Shown here: positions 28,144-38,082 of the stretch, in pieces
Numbering within the stretch: the stretch's first letter is position 1
Layout of the letters: each line of letters opens with the position of its first letter
From: Gemmatimonadales bacterium
Lineage (GTDB): Bacteria > Krumholzibacteriota > Krumholzibacteriia > LZORAL124-64-63
Length of the DNA stretch: 64,000 nucleotides
Assembly (NCBI GenBank): GCA_019038745.1
Contig: JAHOYV010000022.1
Span: 62,001 to 126,000 of the forward strand
Direction of reading: 5' to 3'
Notes under the pieces: generated by a model
What the model saw: only the letters and a program-made list of their open reading frames with translations
The model's database searches: none
Told to the model about the DNA's origin: nothing
Translations under genes and position numbers: made by a program

Positions 28144-28824
28144 ATGAAAGCAACTTCGATCTTTGTACTGCCGCTGGGCATTCCATTGTCGGTTCTGATC
28201 GTATTCCTGTTCTCCATTGTTCTGCTCGGCTGTGAAACAAAGGTGGAGATTCCCGGCTCCCTGGTGATGAGCGAGGCGGAGTATGAGAACTGGGAGATCG
28301 CCCTTGTTGAAATGCGAATCGAGAAGAACGAAGAATTCTCCGACCCGGCGGAATCCCCGCTCAAGGAAGCAAGTCATCCGGAATTCGAGGGTTTGAACTA
28401 TTTCTTCCCCAAGAAGGAACTGGTTTTCCGCACGCCCTTTGTGGCTTCAGCCGGTACCGACACGGTTTCGCTGACCAAACGCAAGGGTGATGTCGTACCC
28501 TATCTGAAGCGAGGCAACGTTTCCTTCGTTTTGGAGGGTCAGATCAACACCTTGGCCATTTTCGGCCCGGCCGACACGGCGCATGGAGATTACCTCTGGT
28601 TGCCCTTCTACGATGAGACATCCGGCAAGTCGACTTATGGTGGTGGCCGTTACCTGGACGTGGAAATTTCTCCCGATGGTCTGGTGGACCTGGACTTCAA
28701 CTACTCCTACAACCCCCTCTGTGACTACAATGCCGAGAAGTACAACTGCACGCTGCCGCCGGAAGAAAACAGGTTGCCGTTCAAGGTGGAGGCCGGGGAG
28801 AAAAGCTTCAGCGCGAATCACTAG
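28144..28824 (+). CDS. Predicted lipoprotein, unknown function
   Basis: Signal with lipobox-like IVLLGC. Confidence 0.6.
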   Translation: MKATSIFVLPLGIPLSVLIVFLFSIVLLGCETKVEIPGSLVMSEAEYENWEIALVEMRIEKNEEFSDPAESPLKEASHPEFEGLNYFFPKKELVFRTPFVASAGTDTVSLTKRKGDVVPYLKRGNVSFVLEGQINTLAIFGPADTAHGDYLWLPFYDETSGKSTYGGGRYLDVEISPDGLVDLDFNYSYNPLCDYNAEKYNCTLPPEENRLPFKVEAGEKSFSANH

Positions 28825-28844
28825 GCGAGTCTGGTCGGGGAATC

Positions 28845-29378
28845 ATGGGTCACGAGATTTTAAATCAGATCGGCCAATGGATGGCTTACTTGTTGTGGTC
28901 CCTGCTTCTGGTGGCCGCTTCCCTCTTCGTGTACCTGGGCCTAGGCGGCAACTTTATAATCATAGGGTTGGCCCTGATCCATGCCCTGCTCACCGGGTTC
29001 GATCCCATTGGTTGGACTCTGCTGGGAATTCTAGTGGGTTTGGCCCTGATCGGGGAAGGGTTGGAATTCCTGGTCGGCACCTTTTTTGCGGCCCGAAAGG
29101 GCGCGTCCCGGTCCGGTGTAGTGGGAGCTTTTCTGGGTGGTTTGCTGGGGGCGGTCATTGGGAATTCAATGCTGCCGGTTCTGGGCGCGGTCCTGGGTGG
29201 CTTTGGGGGGGCTTTTCTGGGTGCGGTTACGGGGGAGTACCGACACCAGAAAAATCTTGAACCTAGCCTGCGCATTGGAGCCTTGGCCTTCTCCGGGCGT
29301 CTGCTGGCGATCATCATAAAACACATAATCGGGCTGGTTATGGTTTTCCTAATTCTTAAAAAGACAAATCCCTTCTAA
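28845..29378 (+). CDS. DUF456-type small membrane protein
   Basis: Glycine-rich TM protein: LGLGGNFIIIGLALIHALLTGF, FFAARKGASRSGVVGAFLGGLLGAVIG, GAFLGAVTGEY. Confidence 0.75.
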   Translation: MGHEILNQIGQWMAYLLWSLLLVAASLFVYLGLGGNFIIIGLALIHALLTGFDPIGWTLLGILVGLALIGEGLEFLVGTFFAARKGASRSGVVGAFLGGLLGAVIGNSMLPVLGAVLGGFGGAFLGAVTGEYRHQKNLEPSLRIGALAFSGRLLAIIIKHIIGLVMVFLILKKTNPF

Positions 29379-29488
29379 ATACCATTTTTTTTCTGCCGAT
29401 AACTCCCACCACCACATGGAGTAGTTGGTTAGGCGTTTCTTGTCTTTCAACCAACAGCAAATACTTAAACCTGGAAAGGTTGGATTCC

Positions 29489-31510
29489 ATGGCATCACGG
29501 CTGTTTTCAATTTTTCTGGCGATTCTGGCCCTGACGGCATTCTGCGGAATAGGGTTGGCTATCGCCGGAGATGAGTCCACTGACTACACCCAGTTCTCCC
29601 TCGACGATTTGATGGAGATGAACGTAGTCTCGGGCGCATCCAAGTACATGCAGAAGGCCAGCGAGGCTCCTTCGTCGATTTCCATCGTCACCGCGGATGA
29701 GATCCGCACTTATGGGTGGCGGTCCCTTTGGGAGGTTTTGAGTAGCCTGCGCGGTTTTTATGACACCTACGACCGCAATTACTACTACATGGGTGTGCGC
29801 GGCATCGGTTACCCGGGCGATTTGAGCAGCCGGATGCTGGTGTTGGTCGACGGGATCCGCATGAACGAGACCTCTCTTGGCGGCGTGTTGACGGGCCGTG
29901 GGTTCCCGGTGGATCTGGACCTTGTCTCCCGCATTGAGGTGATCCGCGGGCCTGCTTCGTCCCTGTACGGTACGAACGCCATGACCGGTGTAGTCAACAT
30001 CGTCACCCGTGAGGGCTACCAGTTGAACGGTACCGAGGTGAAGAGCGGATTCTCCAGCTACGGTACCTTGGAGAGCCGCATGACCCACGGATTTGAAACC
30101 GAGAAGGGCGTTGATGTTCTTATCTCGGCCTCGAGGGGCGTGATGGAAGGTCAGGATTTCTACTTCCCCGAGTTCGACACTCCGGAGACGAGCAATGGCG
30201 TGGCCGAGGGAATCGATGAAGAGAAATGGGAGCAGTTCTACGCCAAGGTTATCTATGAGGGGCTGACCCTCGAAAGTACCTACGTCTGGCGGTCCAAGTT
30301 GAATCCCATGGGCGGGATCGGCATGATGTTCAACGACGATCGGGCCAAGACGGTGGACATTCAGTCTGCCTATGCCGCTACCTACAAACGCAAACTGCCC
30401 TGGGAAGTGAACCTGGCTTGGCGGGCCTACTACCAGGATTTCACATCGGAAATCCAGTATCCATACGACTATGTTTGGGATGGGGACGGGTTCATTCCTT
30501 ACCCGGAGGGGCTCATCTACCAAAATGATTCCTTCGGAGAGCGCTTGACGACGGAACTGGATCTGACACGGGCCGTTCCCGGCGGTCACATGGTCGCAGC
30601 GGGTGTGGAATACATGAAGACTTTTCGGAACGATTCCTACGCCTACGATCACGAACCCTACTACTACATGTACTACACGATGGAACTGGAGCCGAGCAAC
30701 TACAGTGCGTACGTGTTGACGGACATTCGGGTGCGGCAGGGTCTGATTCTCAACTTGGGATTTCGGCATGATCACTACAAGAGCTTTGCCAGTTCGACCA
30801 ATCCCAGGTTGGCTCTCGTCACAGAGCTGATCAAGGGAACGGTGCTGAAGGCCGCCTACGGCAAGGCCTTCCGGGCGCCGGTGGGGTACGACCTTCCCGA
30901 CGATGGTACGCTTGACTTGTCTCCCAATGAGATAGAGACCGTCGAGTTGATCTGGGAGCAGATTCTGCCCTGGAATTTAAATTCGACAATCTCAGTCTAC
31001 GATTGGGACTACCAGGATGTTCCCCAGAACGTGGATCCCGCCGACATCAATGACTATTTCCTGTCGCACGAGTCGATTGGATCAAAGGGAGTGGAATTCG
31101 AACTGGCCGGCAAGTTGCCCCGGGGTATCCGTGGACGGACCAGTTGGAGTTTCAATGAAGTGGAGGTCCCGGATTCCGAACTGGTTCCGGGTAGGGGAGA
31201 GCCCAGAGGACCGAAGCACATGGTCAAGGCAAACGTGATGGTTCCTCTTTGCGGGCCGGACCGACTGATGGGTCTGGAACTGCGCCATTCAAGCAAGCGC
31301 CTGACCAAGGACCGTTTGTGGACGGAGGCTTTCACACTCCTGAACGTCTCATTGGTCGACACGAAGTTGTTGGACGGTCCGGAAATCCGAGCCAGTGTCT
31401 ACAACGTTTTCGATTCGGATAATGGACACCCCGGGACCTGGGGTGAAGATCAACAAATCATCTGGCAGGATGGCCGTTCCTATCGGTTGTACCTGACCTT
31501 AAGTCTCTAA
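29489..31510 (+). CDS. TonB-dependent outer-membrane receptor
   Basis: Plug domain EAPSSISIVTADEIRTYGWRSLWEVLSSLRGF, VLVDGIRMNE, VSRIEVIRGPASSLYGTNAMTGVVNIVTR; C-terminal barrel. Confidence 0.92.
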   Translation: MASRLFSIFLAILALTAFCGIGLAIAGDESTDYTQFSLDDLMEMNVVSGASKYMQKASEAPSSISIVTADEIRTYGWRSLWEVLSSLRGFYDTYDRNYYYMGVRGIGYPGDLSSRMLVLVDGIRMNETSLGGVLTGRGFPVDLDLVSRIEVIRGPASSLYGTNAMTGVVNIVTREGYQLNGTEVKSGFSSYGTLESRMTHGFETEKGVDVLISASRGVMEGQDFYFPEFDTPETSNGVAEGIDEEKWEQFYAKVIYEGLTLESTYVWRSKLNPMGGIGMMFNDDRAKTVDIQSAYAATYKRKLPWEVNLAWRAYYQDFTSEIQYPYDYVWDGDGFIPYPEGLIYQNDSFGERLTTELDLTRAVPGGHMVAAGVEYMKTFRNDSYAYDHEPYYYMYYTMELEPSNYSAYVLTDIRVRQGLILNLGFRHDHYKSFASSTNPRLALVTELIKGTVLKAAYGKAFRAPVGYDLPDDGTLDLSPNEIETVELIWEQILPWNLNSTISVYDWDYQDVPQNVDPADINDYFLSHESIGSKGVEFELAGKLPRGIRGRTSWSFNEVEVPDSELVPGRGEPRGPKHMVKANVMVPLCGPDRLMGLELRHSSKRLTKDRLWTEAFTLLNVSLVDTKLLDGPEIRASVYNVFDSDNGHPGTWGEDQQIIWQDGRSYRLYLTLSL

Positions 31511-31516
31511 CAGGAG

Positions 31517-32125
31517 ATGAAAGCAATGACAGGCATGATCAAAATCATGAGGAAAAACCGGAAGTCGGAAAGGCCTGCGGCCTGGTACGGCGGACGGAAG
31601 ATCTTGGCTCTGGTCTTCGCGCTCTGCCTGCTGGCGGGGTGGAACGGCCAGGCTGCGGCGGAGAATAATTCCGACGGCACGGAAAATCTGATCCGTTCGG
31701 CCATGATCTACAACTTCTGCAAATTCGTGCAGTGGCCCGAGTCCGATTTGGATACCCTGGTTCTAGGAGTCATGGCTGCTCCCGACGCCACGTTGGATTT
31801 TTCCAGCATCCAGGGCAAGGCTGTTCACGACAGTTACATCAAGGTGCGCCCGGTGCGGTCCAGCGAGGACCTGGCCGGTTGTCAACTGGTGTTCATCCCC
31901 AAAGGGATGGAAGGCCAGCTTCAAGGAGCCTTCGCGGCCGCACAGGCGGAATCCATCCTGACGATCAGCGAGATCGACGGATTCTGTTCCCAGGGCGGAA
32001 TCATCCAACTGGTCGAGCGCCGTGGAAAGCTGCGCTTCTTCATCAACAACAAGGCTGCCAATGAATCGCGTCTGACTCTCAGTTCACAGCTGTTGAAGAT
32101 GGCCAAAATCGTTGAAGGGGGATGA
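31517..32125 (+). CDS. YfiR family (DUF4154) periplasmic protein
   Basis: Signal; [17 protein letters not shown]...[10 protein letters not shown]...[29 protein letters not shown]...[50 protein letters not shown]. Confidence 0.9.
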   Translation: MKAMTGMIKIMRKNRKSERPAAWYGGRKILALVFALCLLAGWNGQAAAENNSDGTENLIRSAMIYNFCKFVQWPESDLDTLVLGVMAAPDATLDFSSIQGKAVHDSYIKVRPVRSSEDLAGCQLVFIPKGMEGQLQGAFAAAQAESILTISEIDGFCSQGGIIQLVERRGKLRFFINNKAANESRLTLSSQLLKMAKIVEGG

Positions 32126-33993
32126 GATTGGGGTTTTCCCGAGATCTTCCCATTCGAATAAAGCTCCGCTGGATTCTGGCGATTTCAAACGTGCTGGTAG
32201 TGGTGCTTCTCGGTGGAGCCATGATGCGCCACGACCGGGCCACTTACCGCGACCGACTGTCGTGGGAGCTTGGCGTAATCAACCGCATTGTAGCCTCGAA
32301 CTGCGCCTCTTCGGTTATTTTCGAAGACGATGAGTTCACGAACAAGACCCTGGAGGATCTGGGTTTTCTGCCAATGCTGAAAAGTGCCGTTGTGTATCGT
32401 CAGGACGGAACGGTATTCGCGTCGTGGGGCGATACGACCAACACCATCGCCATCCTGGCCGCCCAGATCGATCAAGTTGAGCCGGTCTTTGCTGACGGCA
32501 GCATCATTCTGGCCCAGAATGTGGTTTGGGACGGTGAGCGTGCCGGCTCCCTGGTTCTGTCGTATCGTCTGCAGGATGAGGCCCAACACCAACGATCGAT
32601 GCTGTATTTCTTCTGCGGTCTGAGCCTGCTCGCGATGTTTATCTCCATGCTGGTTAGTGAAAAGTTGCAGGGGCTGATCTCCGGTCCCATCTCCAACCTG
32701 GCCAAAGTCGTCCATACTGTTTCACGGGAACGCACCTATTCGGTTCGGGTCAAGGGCCAGGGGAAGGACGAAGTGGGTTTGCTCGTCCATGCCTTCAACG
32801 AGATGTTGGATGAGGTAGAGGACCGGGAACAAGCCTTGATCAGGGCAAGCCAGGCCAAGGGCGAGTTCCTGGCCAACATGAGCCATGAACTACGGACGCC
32901 GATGAACGGCGTCATCGGTATGACTGATTTGCTGGACACTTCGGAGATGCCGCCCGAGCAACGCCAGCTCGTGGATTACATAAAAACCTCGGCCGACCAT
33001 TTGCTTTCGGTGATCAACGACATCCTGGATTTTTCCAAAATAGAAGCCGGCAAACTGCTCATTGAGGAGGCTCCCTTCGGGCTGCGCAAGATGATCCAGG
33101 ACATCCAGGTTATCAGCGGAAATTTGGCCAAGGAAAAGGGCTTGGATTTTGATGTGCAGGTCCACGCCGACGCCCCGAATGATCTGATCGGCGATGTGTT
33201 CCGCATTAGGCAGGTCCTGATCAATCTTATCGGCAACGCGGTGAAATTCACACATGCCGGCTATGTGGGAATAATCGTAGTGCTTGAATCCAGCCAAGAG
33301 AATTCCTGCCGCCTGACATTTTCGGTCAAGGACTCGGGTGTTGGGATTCCACTGGACAAGCAAAATGCCATTTTCGAACACTTTACCCAGGCAGACTCAT
33401 CTACCACGCGGTCGTACGGGGGCACAGGTCTTGGGTTGGCGATTTGCAACCAGCTGGTCGAACTGATGGGGGGTAAAATTGGTGTTGTCAGCGAGGAAGG
33501 CACCGGATCGGAGTTCTGGTTTGAAATCCCCTTGGGCCTTGCCTCGAGCCCGGTCGTAGAGGAATTGACGGAACCCGATACACCCAGGCTTTTGGATCAT
33601 GTCTGCCGGGTATTGTTGGCCGAGGATAACCCCATTAACCAGGTTTATGCGCGAAAGCTACTGGGTCTGATGGGCCTGGAAGTGGAGGTGGCCAACAACG
33701 GTGCCGAGGCGGTCGACCTGGTTCAGGAAAGCGATTACGATCTCGTCCTGATGGACTGCCAGATGCCCGAGATCGATGGTTACGAAGCCACGCGGATGAT
33801 TCGTGACCTGGGAGGAAAATATGCCGACCTCCCCATCGTTGCCTTGACCGCCTTCGCCATGGCCGAAGATCGGGACGTCTGTTTGAAGGCGGGAATGGAC
33901 GACTATATGACCAAGCCCATCGATCGGGAAATGCTGACCCGCATGGTGCATCGCTGGGTTGGGGTCGGGGTTGCACAGGCCGAGAATGCCTAG
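32122..33993 (+). CDS. Hybrid sensor histidine kinase (CHASE8-like sensor, HAMP, HisKA, HATPase, REC)
   Basis: [80 protein letters not shown] overlap with yfiR-like gene. Confidence 0.93.
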   Translation: MRLGFSRDLPIRIKLRWILAISNVLVVVLLGGAMMRHDRATYRDRLSWELGVINRIVASNCASSVIFEDDEFTNKTLEDLGFLPMLKSAVVYRQDGTVFASWGDTTNTIAILAAQIDQVEPVFADGSIILAQNVVWDGERAGSLVLSYRLQDEAQHQRSMLYFFCGLSLLAMFISMLVSEKLQGLISGPISNLAKVVHTVSRERTYSVRVKGQGKDEVGLLVHAFNEMLDEVEDREQALIRASQAKGEFLANMSHELRTPMNGVIGMTDLLDTSEMPPEQRQLVDYIKTSADHLLSVINDILDFSKIEAGKLLIEEAPFGLRKMIQDIQVISGNLAKEKGLDFDVQVHADAPNDLIGDVFRIRQVLINLIGNAVKFTHAGYVGIIVVLESSQENSCRLTFSVKDSGVGIPLDKQNAIFEHFTQADSSTTRSYGGTGLGLAICNQLVELMGGKIGVVSEEGTGSEFWFEIPLGLASSPVVEELTEPDTPRLLDHVCRVLLAEDNPINQVYARKLLGLMGLEVEVANNGAEAVDLVQESDYDLVLMDCQMPEIDGYEATRMIRDLGGKYADLPIVALTAFAMAEDRDVCLKAGMDDYMTKPIDREMLTRMVHRWVGVGVAQAENA

Positions 33994-34018
33994 TCCTCCG
34001 AGTGGTTCCGATCGATAA

Positions 34019-34780
34019 TCAAGCTGGCATCAAATTTCTTACCAGAAGCATCGCTCCCAACGAAGCCAACAAAACGCTGACAAACAGCCGGAATCGGGAT
34101 TCCGAGACGCTGAGGTGTAGGCGGTTGCCGAACCAGGCGCCGAGGAAAAGTGCCGGCAATACCGCCACGGTGGACCACATGCGCGGAGCGGTTATCAGAC
34201 CCGCCGCGGCGTAGGATGGTATGCGGACGAAAGCCATCAACAGGAAGATAGTCATCAGGTTGCCTCGGAAGGCAGCTTTGGAGTCGGCGCTCAGGTGGTA
34301 CCAGATAATCAAGGGTGGCCCACCGGTGCCGAACAAGCCGGTCAAAAGGCCGGATACGAGTCCTGTCGGCGCCGCAACCCAGGCAGGAGGATGCAGCCGT
34401 CCCCCGGTCGGCAGGCGAAGGAATACGATTCCCACCAGAACCAGGAATCCGCCCAGAATCGTCAAAACGAAACGAGGATCACTCGTTGTCAGAATCCAGG
34501 CGCCGGCAGGGATACCGAGGCCGATGCCAACTCCTAGGCCGGCGATGGGCCGCCATTTGATCTCGCTCCGTGATTTCCAGACAACCATCAGTTCAGCAGG
34601 CAGATTGGCCAACAACAGCAGCACCACTACATCCTGGATCTCGGGAAAGAGCAGGGCCAAGGAGCCGACCGCGATCAGGCCCGATCCGAATCCGAACAGG
34701 ACATAGACCAGCTGGGCTACGACCAGGACTCCGCAGGTGATCAGAAATTCCATAAGTGTGGAGAAGATGGTTTCGGGCAA
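34019..34780 (-). CDS. TauE/SafE family sulfite/sulfonate exporter-like membrane protein
   Basis: LVYVLFGFGSGLIAVGSLALLFPEIQDVVVLLLLANLP, VSGLLTGLFGTGGPPLIIWYHL. Confidence 0.85.
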   Translation of the reverse strand: MPETIFSTLMEFLITCGVLVVAQLVYVLFGFGSGLIAVGSLALLFPEIQDVVVLLLLANLPAELMVVWKSRSEIKWRPIAGLGVGIGLGIPAGAWILTTSDPRFVLTILGGFLVLVGIVFLRLPTGGRLHPPAWVAAPTGLVSGLLTGLFGTGGPPLIIWYHLSADSKAAFRGNLMTIFLLMAFVRIPSYAAAGLITAPRMWSTVAVLPALFLGAWFGNRLHLSVSESRFRLFVSVLLASLGAMLLVRNLMPA

Positions 34781-34876
34781 GAGATGCTCCGTGGATCAGG
34801 GGGTCACTTGGTGGATGGTCCTTGAATTATGGCTCCGCAGGAAAGGATCGGCAACTTCCTACGACAATTTTCACTT

Positions 34877-34915
34877 GATTCTTTCCCCCGGGCTTTTCCC
34901 CCGGGGGAAGGAATC
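34877..34915. repeat. Palindromic REP-like repeat
   Basis: gattctttcccccggg-cttttcc-cccgggggaaggaatc; shares ggcttttcccccgggggaaNgaatc with 2916-2940. Confidence 0.7.
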
Positions 34916-34986
34916 TTCAGCGCCACGGTACACATTACGGCACGGGTCTGTTGATCAATCGATGGAGTCAGCTATCGTTTCCCGAT

Positions 34987-37290
34987 CTATTTTTCCAGGG
35001 GAATGGATGTGTCTTCAGTCTCTTTCTTTCCTTCCTCAATGTCGGCTGCAAGATGGATCAACTCGGCCAGTTCCTTGATCTGCTTATCGCCGGGCAACTC
35101 CTCGGTCAAGCAGTCTGCAATGGGGATCAGGTCCGTCAATCGGCTTTCCTTGGCCCAGTAACTGCCGCGTAGGATCTCCGCAAACTCGGCTACAACCGCC
35201 TGGGTCCGCAACCATACCGAGCCGCTGGCAAAATCACCTTTCAGGTTTTTCAGCAGGATGGGACTTTCGATTTCCTGCACTTGTCCGGCACGGACGAGGT
35301 CGTGGGCCGGAGCTTCGTGGCGGAGCCGGACCGTACCCAGTCGGATGCTGTCCTGGTGGACTGGTGAGGGCCGCTCATCCAGTTTGATCTCGTAAAGGGC
35401 GGTTACCTGGTGACCCGAACCCACCTCGCCCGCATCGACTGCGTCGTTGCGGAAGTCGCGGTCGGCCACATCGCGGTTTTCGTATCCCAGCAGACGCCAG
35501 CGCTTGACGGCCGTTTTGTCGAATTCAACCTGCACCTTGACCTCGCCGGCGATGGTTTGCAGCAACCCGGTCAAATTTTCACGGAAGACCCGCTCGGCTT
35601 CCTTCAGCTCGTCCACGTAGAAATAGTTGCCGTCACCCTTGTCGGCCAGCTTTTCCATGAGTACGTCGTTGTAGTTGCCCATACCGAAGCCGATGGTCGA
35701 CAGAGTGATGCCTTCGTCCGAGGAACGGCGGATCATCTTGAGCATTTCCTCTGCTTCGGTGCTGGCTCCGTGGTTGGCCACGCCGTCCGAGCAGAGAATC
35801 AGACGATGCACCTTGCCGGCCTCATATGTGCGGCGGGACATCGAGTAGGCGAGTTCCAGTCCCTCGAAGGCGTTGGTGCTGCCGCCGGGACCCAGCTCAT
35901 CAATGGCCAGTTCAATGGTTTTGCGCCGCTCGATGTCCGTGGGCTCGAGCAGGATGTGGCCGTTGGAGCCGTAGACCACGATTCCTACCCGGTCGCCTTC
36001 CTGCAACTCGTCAAGCAGGATGTGCAATGCCTTTTTGACCAGGCCCAAACGGTTCTCACGATTCATCGAACCGGAGACGTCGATCACGAAGACCAGGTTG
36101 GCTGCCTTGCGCTGCTCCGCAGACACGGTTTTGCCCACCAGGCCGATTCGCAACAAGTGATAACCCGGTCCGAATATTGAGGTGGAACCGTCGTTGTGGA
36201 TGTTGAAAATGTCCTCGGTGCACCTGGCCCAGCCGGCATCGAAGGCGTTGACGAATTCCTCGACCCGGATGGCCTCTTTCGGGGGCATCATTCCCCGCTT
36301 CAGATAGTTGCGGGCCAGCGTCCAGGAAGCATTGTCCACGTCCACGGCGAACGTGGAGAGGGAATCGTCTTCGGTGGCCACGAAGGGGTTCACTCCCGTG
36401 TGCTCGAAGTACATCAACTCCACTTCTTCGCCATTGGGAGGTTTGGTGCCGCCGGTAACCGATCCGAAGGGTCTGGGAATCGGCATGGAGGAGGCAATCG
36501 ATTCGGCCGGAAGCGGGGTCCCGGCCACCCGGTTGGACATTGAGAGGATCACATCTCCCTTGCGGCCCCGTCGTACTTTAGGATCACCTGGCCGTGAAAC
36601 GGCGTCACTCTTGATCTCCACATTGAATTTTGAGCCCTCGACGTCAAAGGCAGCCAGGGTCTCGGCAATCACCGGCTCCAAACCCAGTGCCAGCAAAACG
36701 GATCCCGTGTCCGGAACTGCCACGATGGTCTGATGCGGCGCGTAGCTGAGCATCAGTACCTGAATCTCCACTTCCTTGCCCGTGGTCAGGCCGGTGAATT
36801 CGAAGGTTCCCGTTGTATCCGATATGGTGTGGATGTTGGTGCCCCGGATCAAAACCGTGGCGTGGGCCAGGGCCAGGCCGGAATCCTGGTCAAGAACACG
36901 ACCCCGGATAACTCCGCCAGCCGGAGTGGGGATCTGCACGGGGGAGGATGTCTTGCCTGCGGTGGGTGTGTGCCTGAGGGCCGGCGCACTGATAGGGGCG
37001 ACTGGCGCGGAAACAACGATTTCGGTCGGTGCAGATTTTTCCATCGTTACTGCTGGAGCCACCGACTTGATCATCCCCCGGTTCGAGTCAGTAGTTCCGA
37101 TCCACCAGCCGGCCACGACGGCCAGAACCGCAAGGGTTGCCGTCAACCCGAGGGCGGGTTGGAAAGACCGCCGAACCGGTCGTTGGGATCCCACGCCGTC
37201 GGCGGGTGTCCCGGTCCCGATACTCTGCCATAAGTTTTCCTTTTCCCAGTCGCTCAGCTTGTGTTTCTCGTGGTTCAGGTAGCGTTTCAT
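34987..37290 (-). CDS. VWA domain protein (YfbK/DUF3520-like) with anti-sigma-like N-terminus, one TM helix and CarboxypepD-regulatory-like domain
   Basis: VFVIDVSGSMNRENRLGLVKKALHILLDEL (MIDAS DxSxS), VIRGRVLDQDSGLALAHATVLIRGTN, EEFVNAFD; N-terminus MKRYLNHEKHKLSDWEKENLWQSI then a TM helix. Confidence 0.85.
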   Translation of the reverse strand: MKRYLNHEKHKLSDWEKENLWQSIGTGTPADGVGSQRPVRRSFQPALGLTATLAVLAVVAGWWIGTTDSNRGMIKSVAPAVTMEKSAPTEIVVSAPVAPISAPALRHTPTAGKTSSPVQIPTPAGGVIRGRVLDQDSGLALAHATVLIRGTNIHTISDTTGTFEFTGLTTGKEVEIQVLMLSYAPHQTIVAVPDTGSVLLALGLEPVIAETLAAFDVEGSKFNVEIKSDAVSRPGDPKVRRGRKGDVILSMSNRVAGTPLPAESIASSMPIPRPFGSVTGGTKPPNGEEVELMYFEHTGVNPFVATEDDSLSTFAVDVDNASWTLARNYLKRGMMPPKEAIRVEEFVNAFDAGWARCTEDIFNIHNDGSTSIFGPGYHLLRIGLVGKTVSAEQRKAANLVFVIDVSGSMNRENRLGLVKKALHILLDELQEGDRVGIVVYGSNGHILLEPTDIERRKTIELAIDELGPGGSTNAFEGLELAYSMSRRTYEAGKVHRLILCSDGVANHGASTEAEEMLKMIRRSSDEGITLSTIGFGMGNYNDVLMEKLADKGDGNYFYVDELKEAERVFRENLTGLLQTIAGEVKVQVEFDKTAVKRWRLLGYENRDVADRDFRNDAVDAGEVGSGHQVTALYEIKLDERPSPVHQDSIRLGTVRLRHEAPAHDLVRAGQVQEIESPILLKNLKGDFASGSVWLRTQAVVAEFAEILRGSYWAKESRLTDLIPIADCLTEELPGDKQIKELAELIHLAADIEEGKKETEDTSIPLEK

Positions 37291-37895
37291 GACGGTATCC
37301 CTCCTGCGTCGGTGTCGAAAATCAGGTCGGGCCCCTCTTGGAGCCACATCCGGAGATTCCGACAGGCGCGATGGTGGTGGACCCTCGCCGTGGGTTCGCC
37401 GCACCCGAGGTTCTCGGCGATTTCGGAGAATGGCAGGTCCTCAAGTTCGCGCAGGAGAAGCGCGGCCCGTTGTCTGGGGGATAGGCGGTCCAGTGCCGCC
37501 TGGAATTCATCGCTCAGACCGGGGAACGTCCCCTGCGCGGTGGTTTCTGCGAGAGGGGCTTGTTCTCGGGCGAAAGCTGCCAGCTTGCGCATCCGCAACG
37601 AGACTCGCCGGCGCCAGTCCAGGCATTTCCTCAGGGCCACGGCACGCATCCAGCTCAGAAGCGTTCCGCGGCCCTGGAAACTGTCCAACCGGTTCAGGAC
37701 CGTGACGTACGTTTCCTGCATCAGGTCCCGCGCGGTATCACGATCACCGGTCTGGTAACAGAGGAAATTGAACAGAGGCTGGCAGGTCTGGTCGTAGATT
37801 TCCCGCCAGGCCGCCGAGTCGCCTCCAGCGGCTGTGCGGGCAAGCTGCAGATCATCTCGCCTACGATCTTCGTTCGGTATGGAATCCATGCTCAT
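37287..37895 (-). CDS. ECF-type RNA polymerase sigma factor
   Basis: DRDTARDLMQETYVTVLNRLDSFQGRGTLLSWMRAVALRKCLDWRRR; LSPRQRAALLLRELEDLPFSEIAENLGCGEPTARVHHHRACRNLR. Confidence 0.92.
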   Translation of the reverse strand: MSMDSIPNEDRRRDDLQLARTAAGGDSAAWREIYDQTCQPLFNFLCYQTGDRDTARDLMQETYVTVLNRLDSFQGRGTLLSWMRAVALRKCLDWRRRVSLRMRKLAAFAREQAPLAETTAQGTFPGLSDEFQAALDRLSPRQRAALLLRELEDLPFSEIAENLGCGEPTARVHHHRACRNLRMWLQEGPDLIFDTDAGGIPS

Positions 37896-38041
37896 CGTAG
37901 TCCTCCTCGCTATGTGAGAGGAGACGGATGGAGTCACACTTCCGTTTACAAGGAGAGAAAAAAACGAGGAGTTTGAAAAAACGGGTATTGCTACAGCCGA
38001 TTCTCAGACGTCGATGCCGATCCTTCACTGTCCCTACCCCC

Positions 38042-38065
38042 AATTCGTTCCCCCGGGGAGAAGCA
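38042..38065. repeat. REP-like repeat copy (opposite orientation)
   Basis: aattcgttcccccggggagaagca; reverse complement tgcttctccccgggggaacgaatt resembles the other two copies. Confidence 0.55.
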
Positions 38066-38082
38066 GGGTTGAGTCTCAATGG

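Noticed and set aside
29507-30775. 422-aa antisense ORF
   Set aside because: Opposite the TonB-dependent receptor; His/Val-rich shadow ORF.
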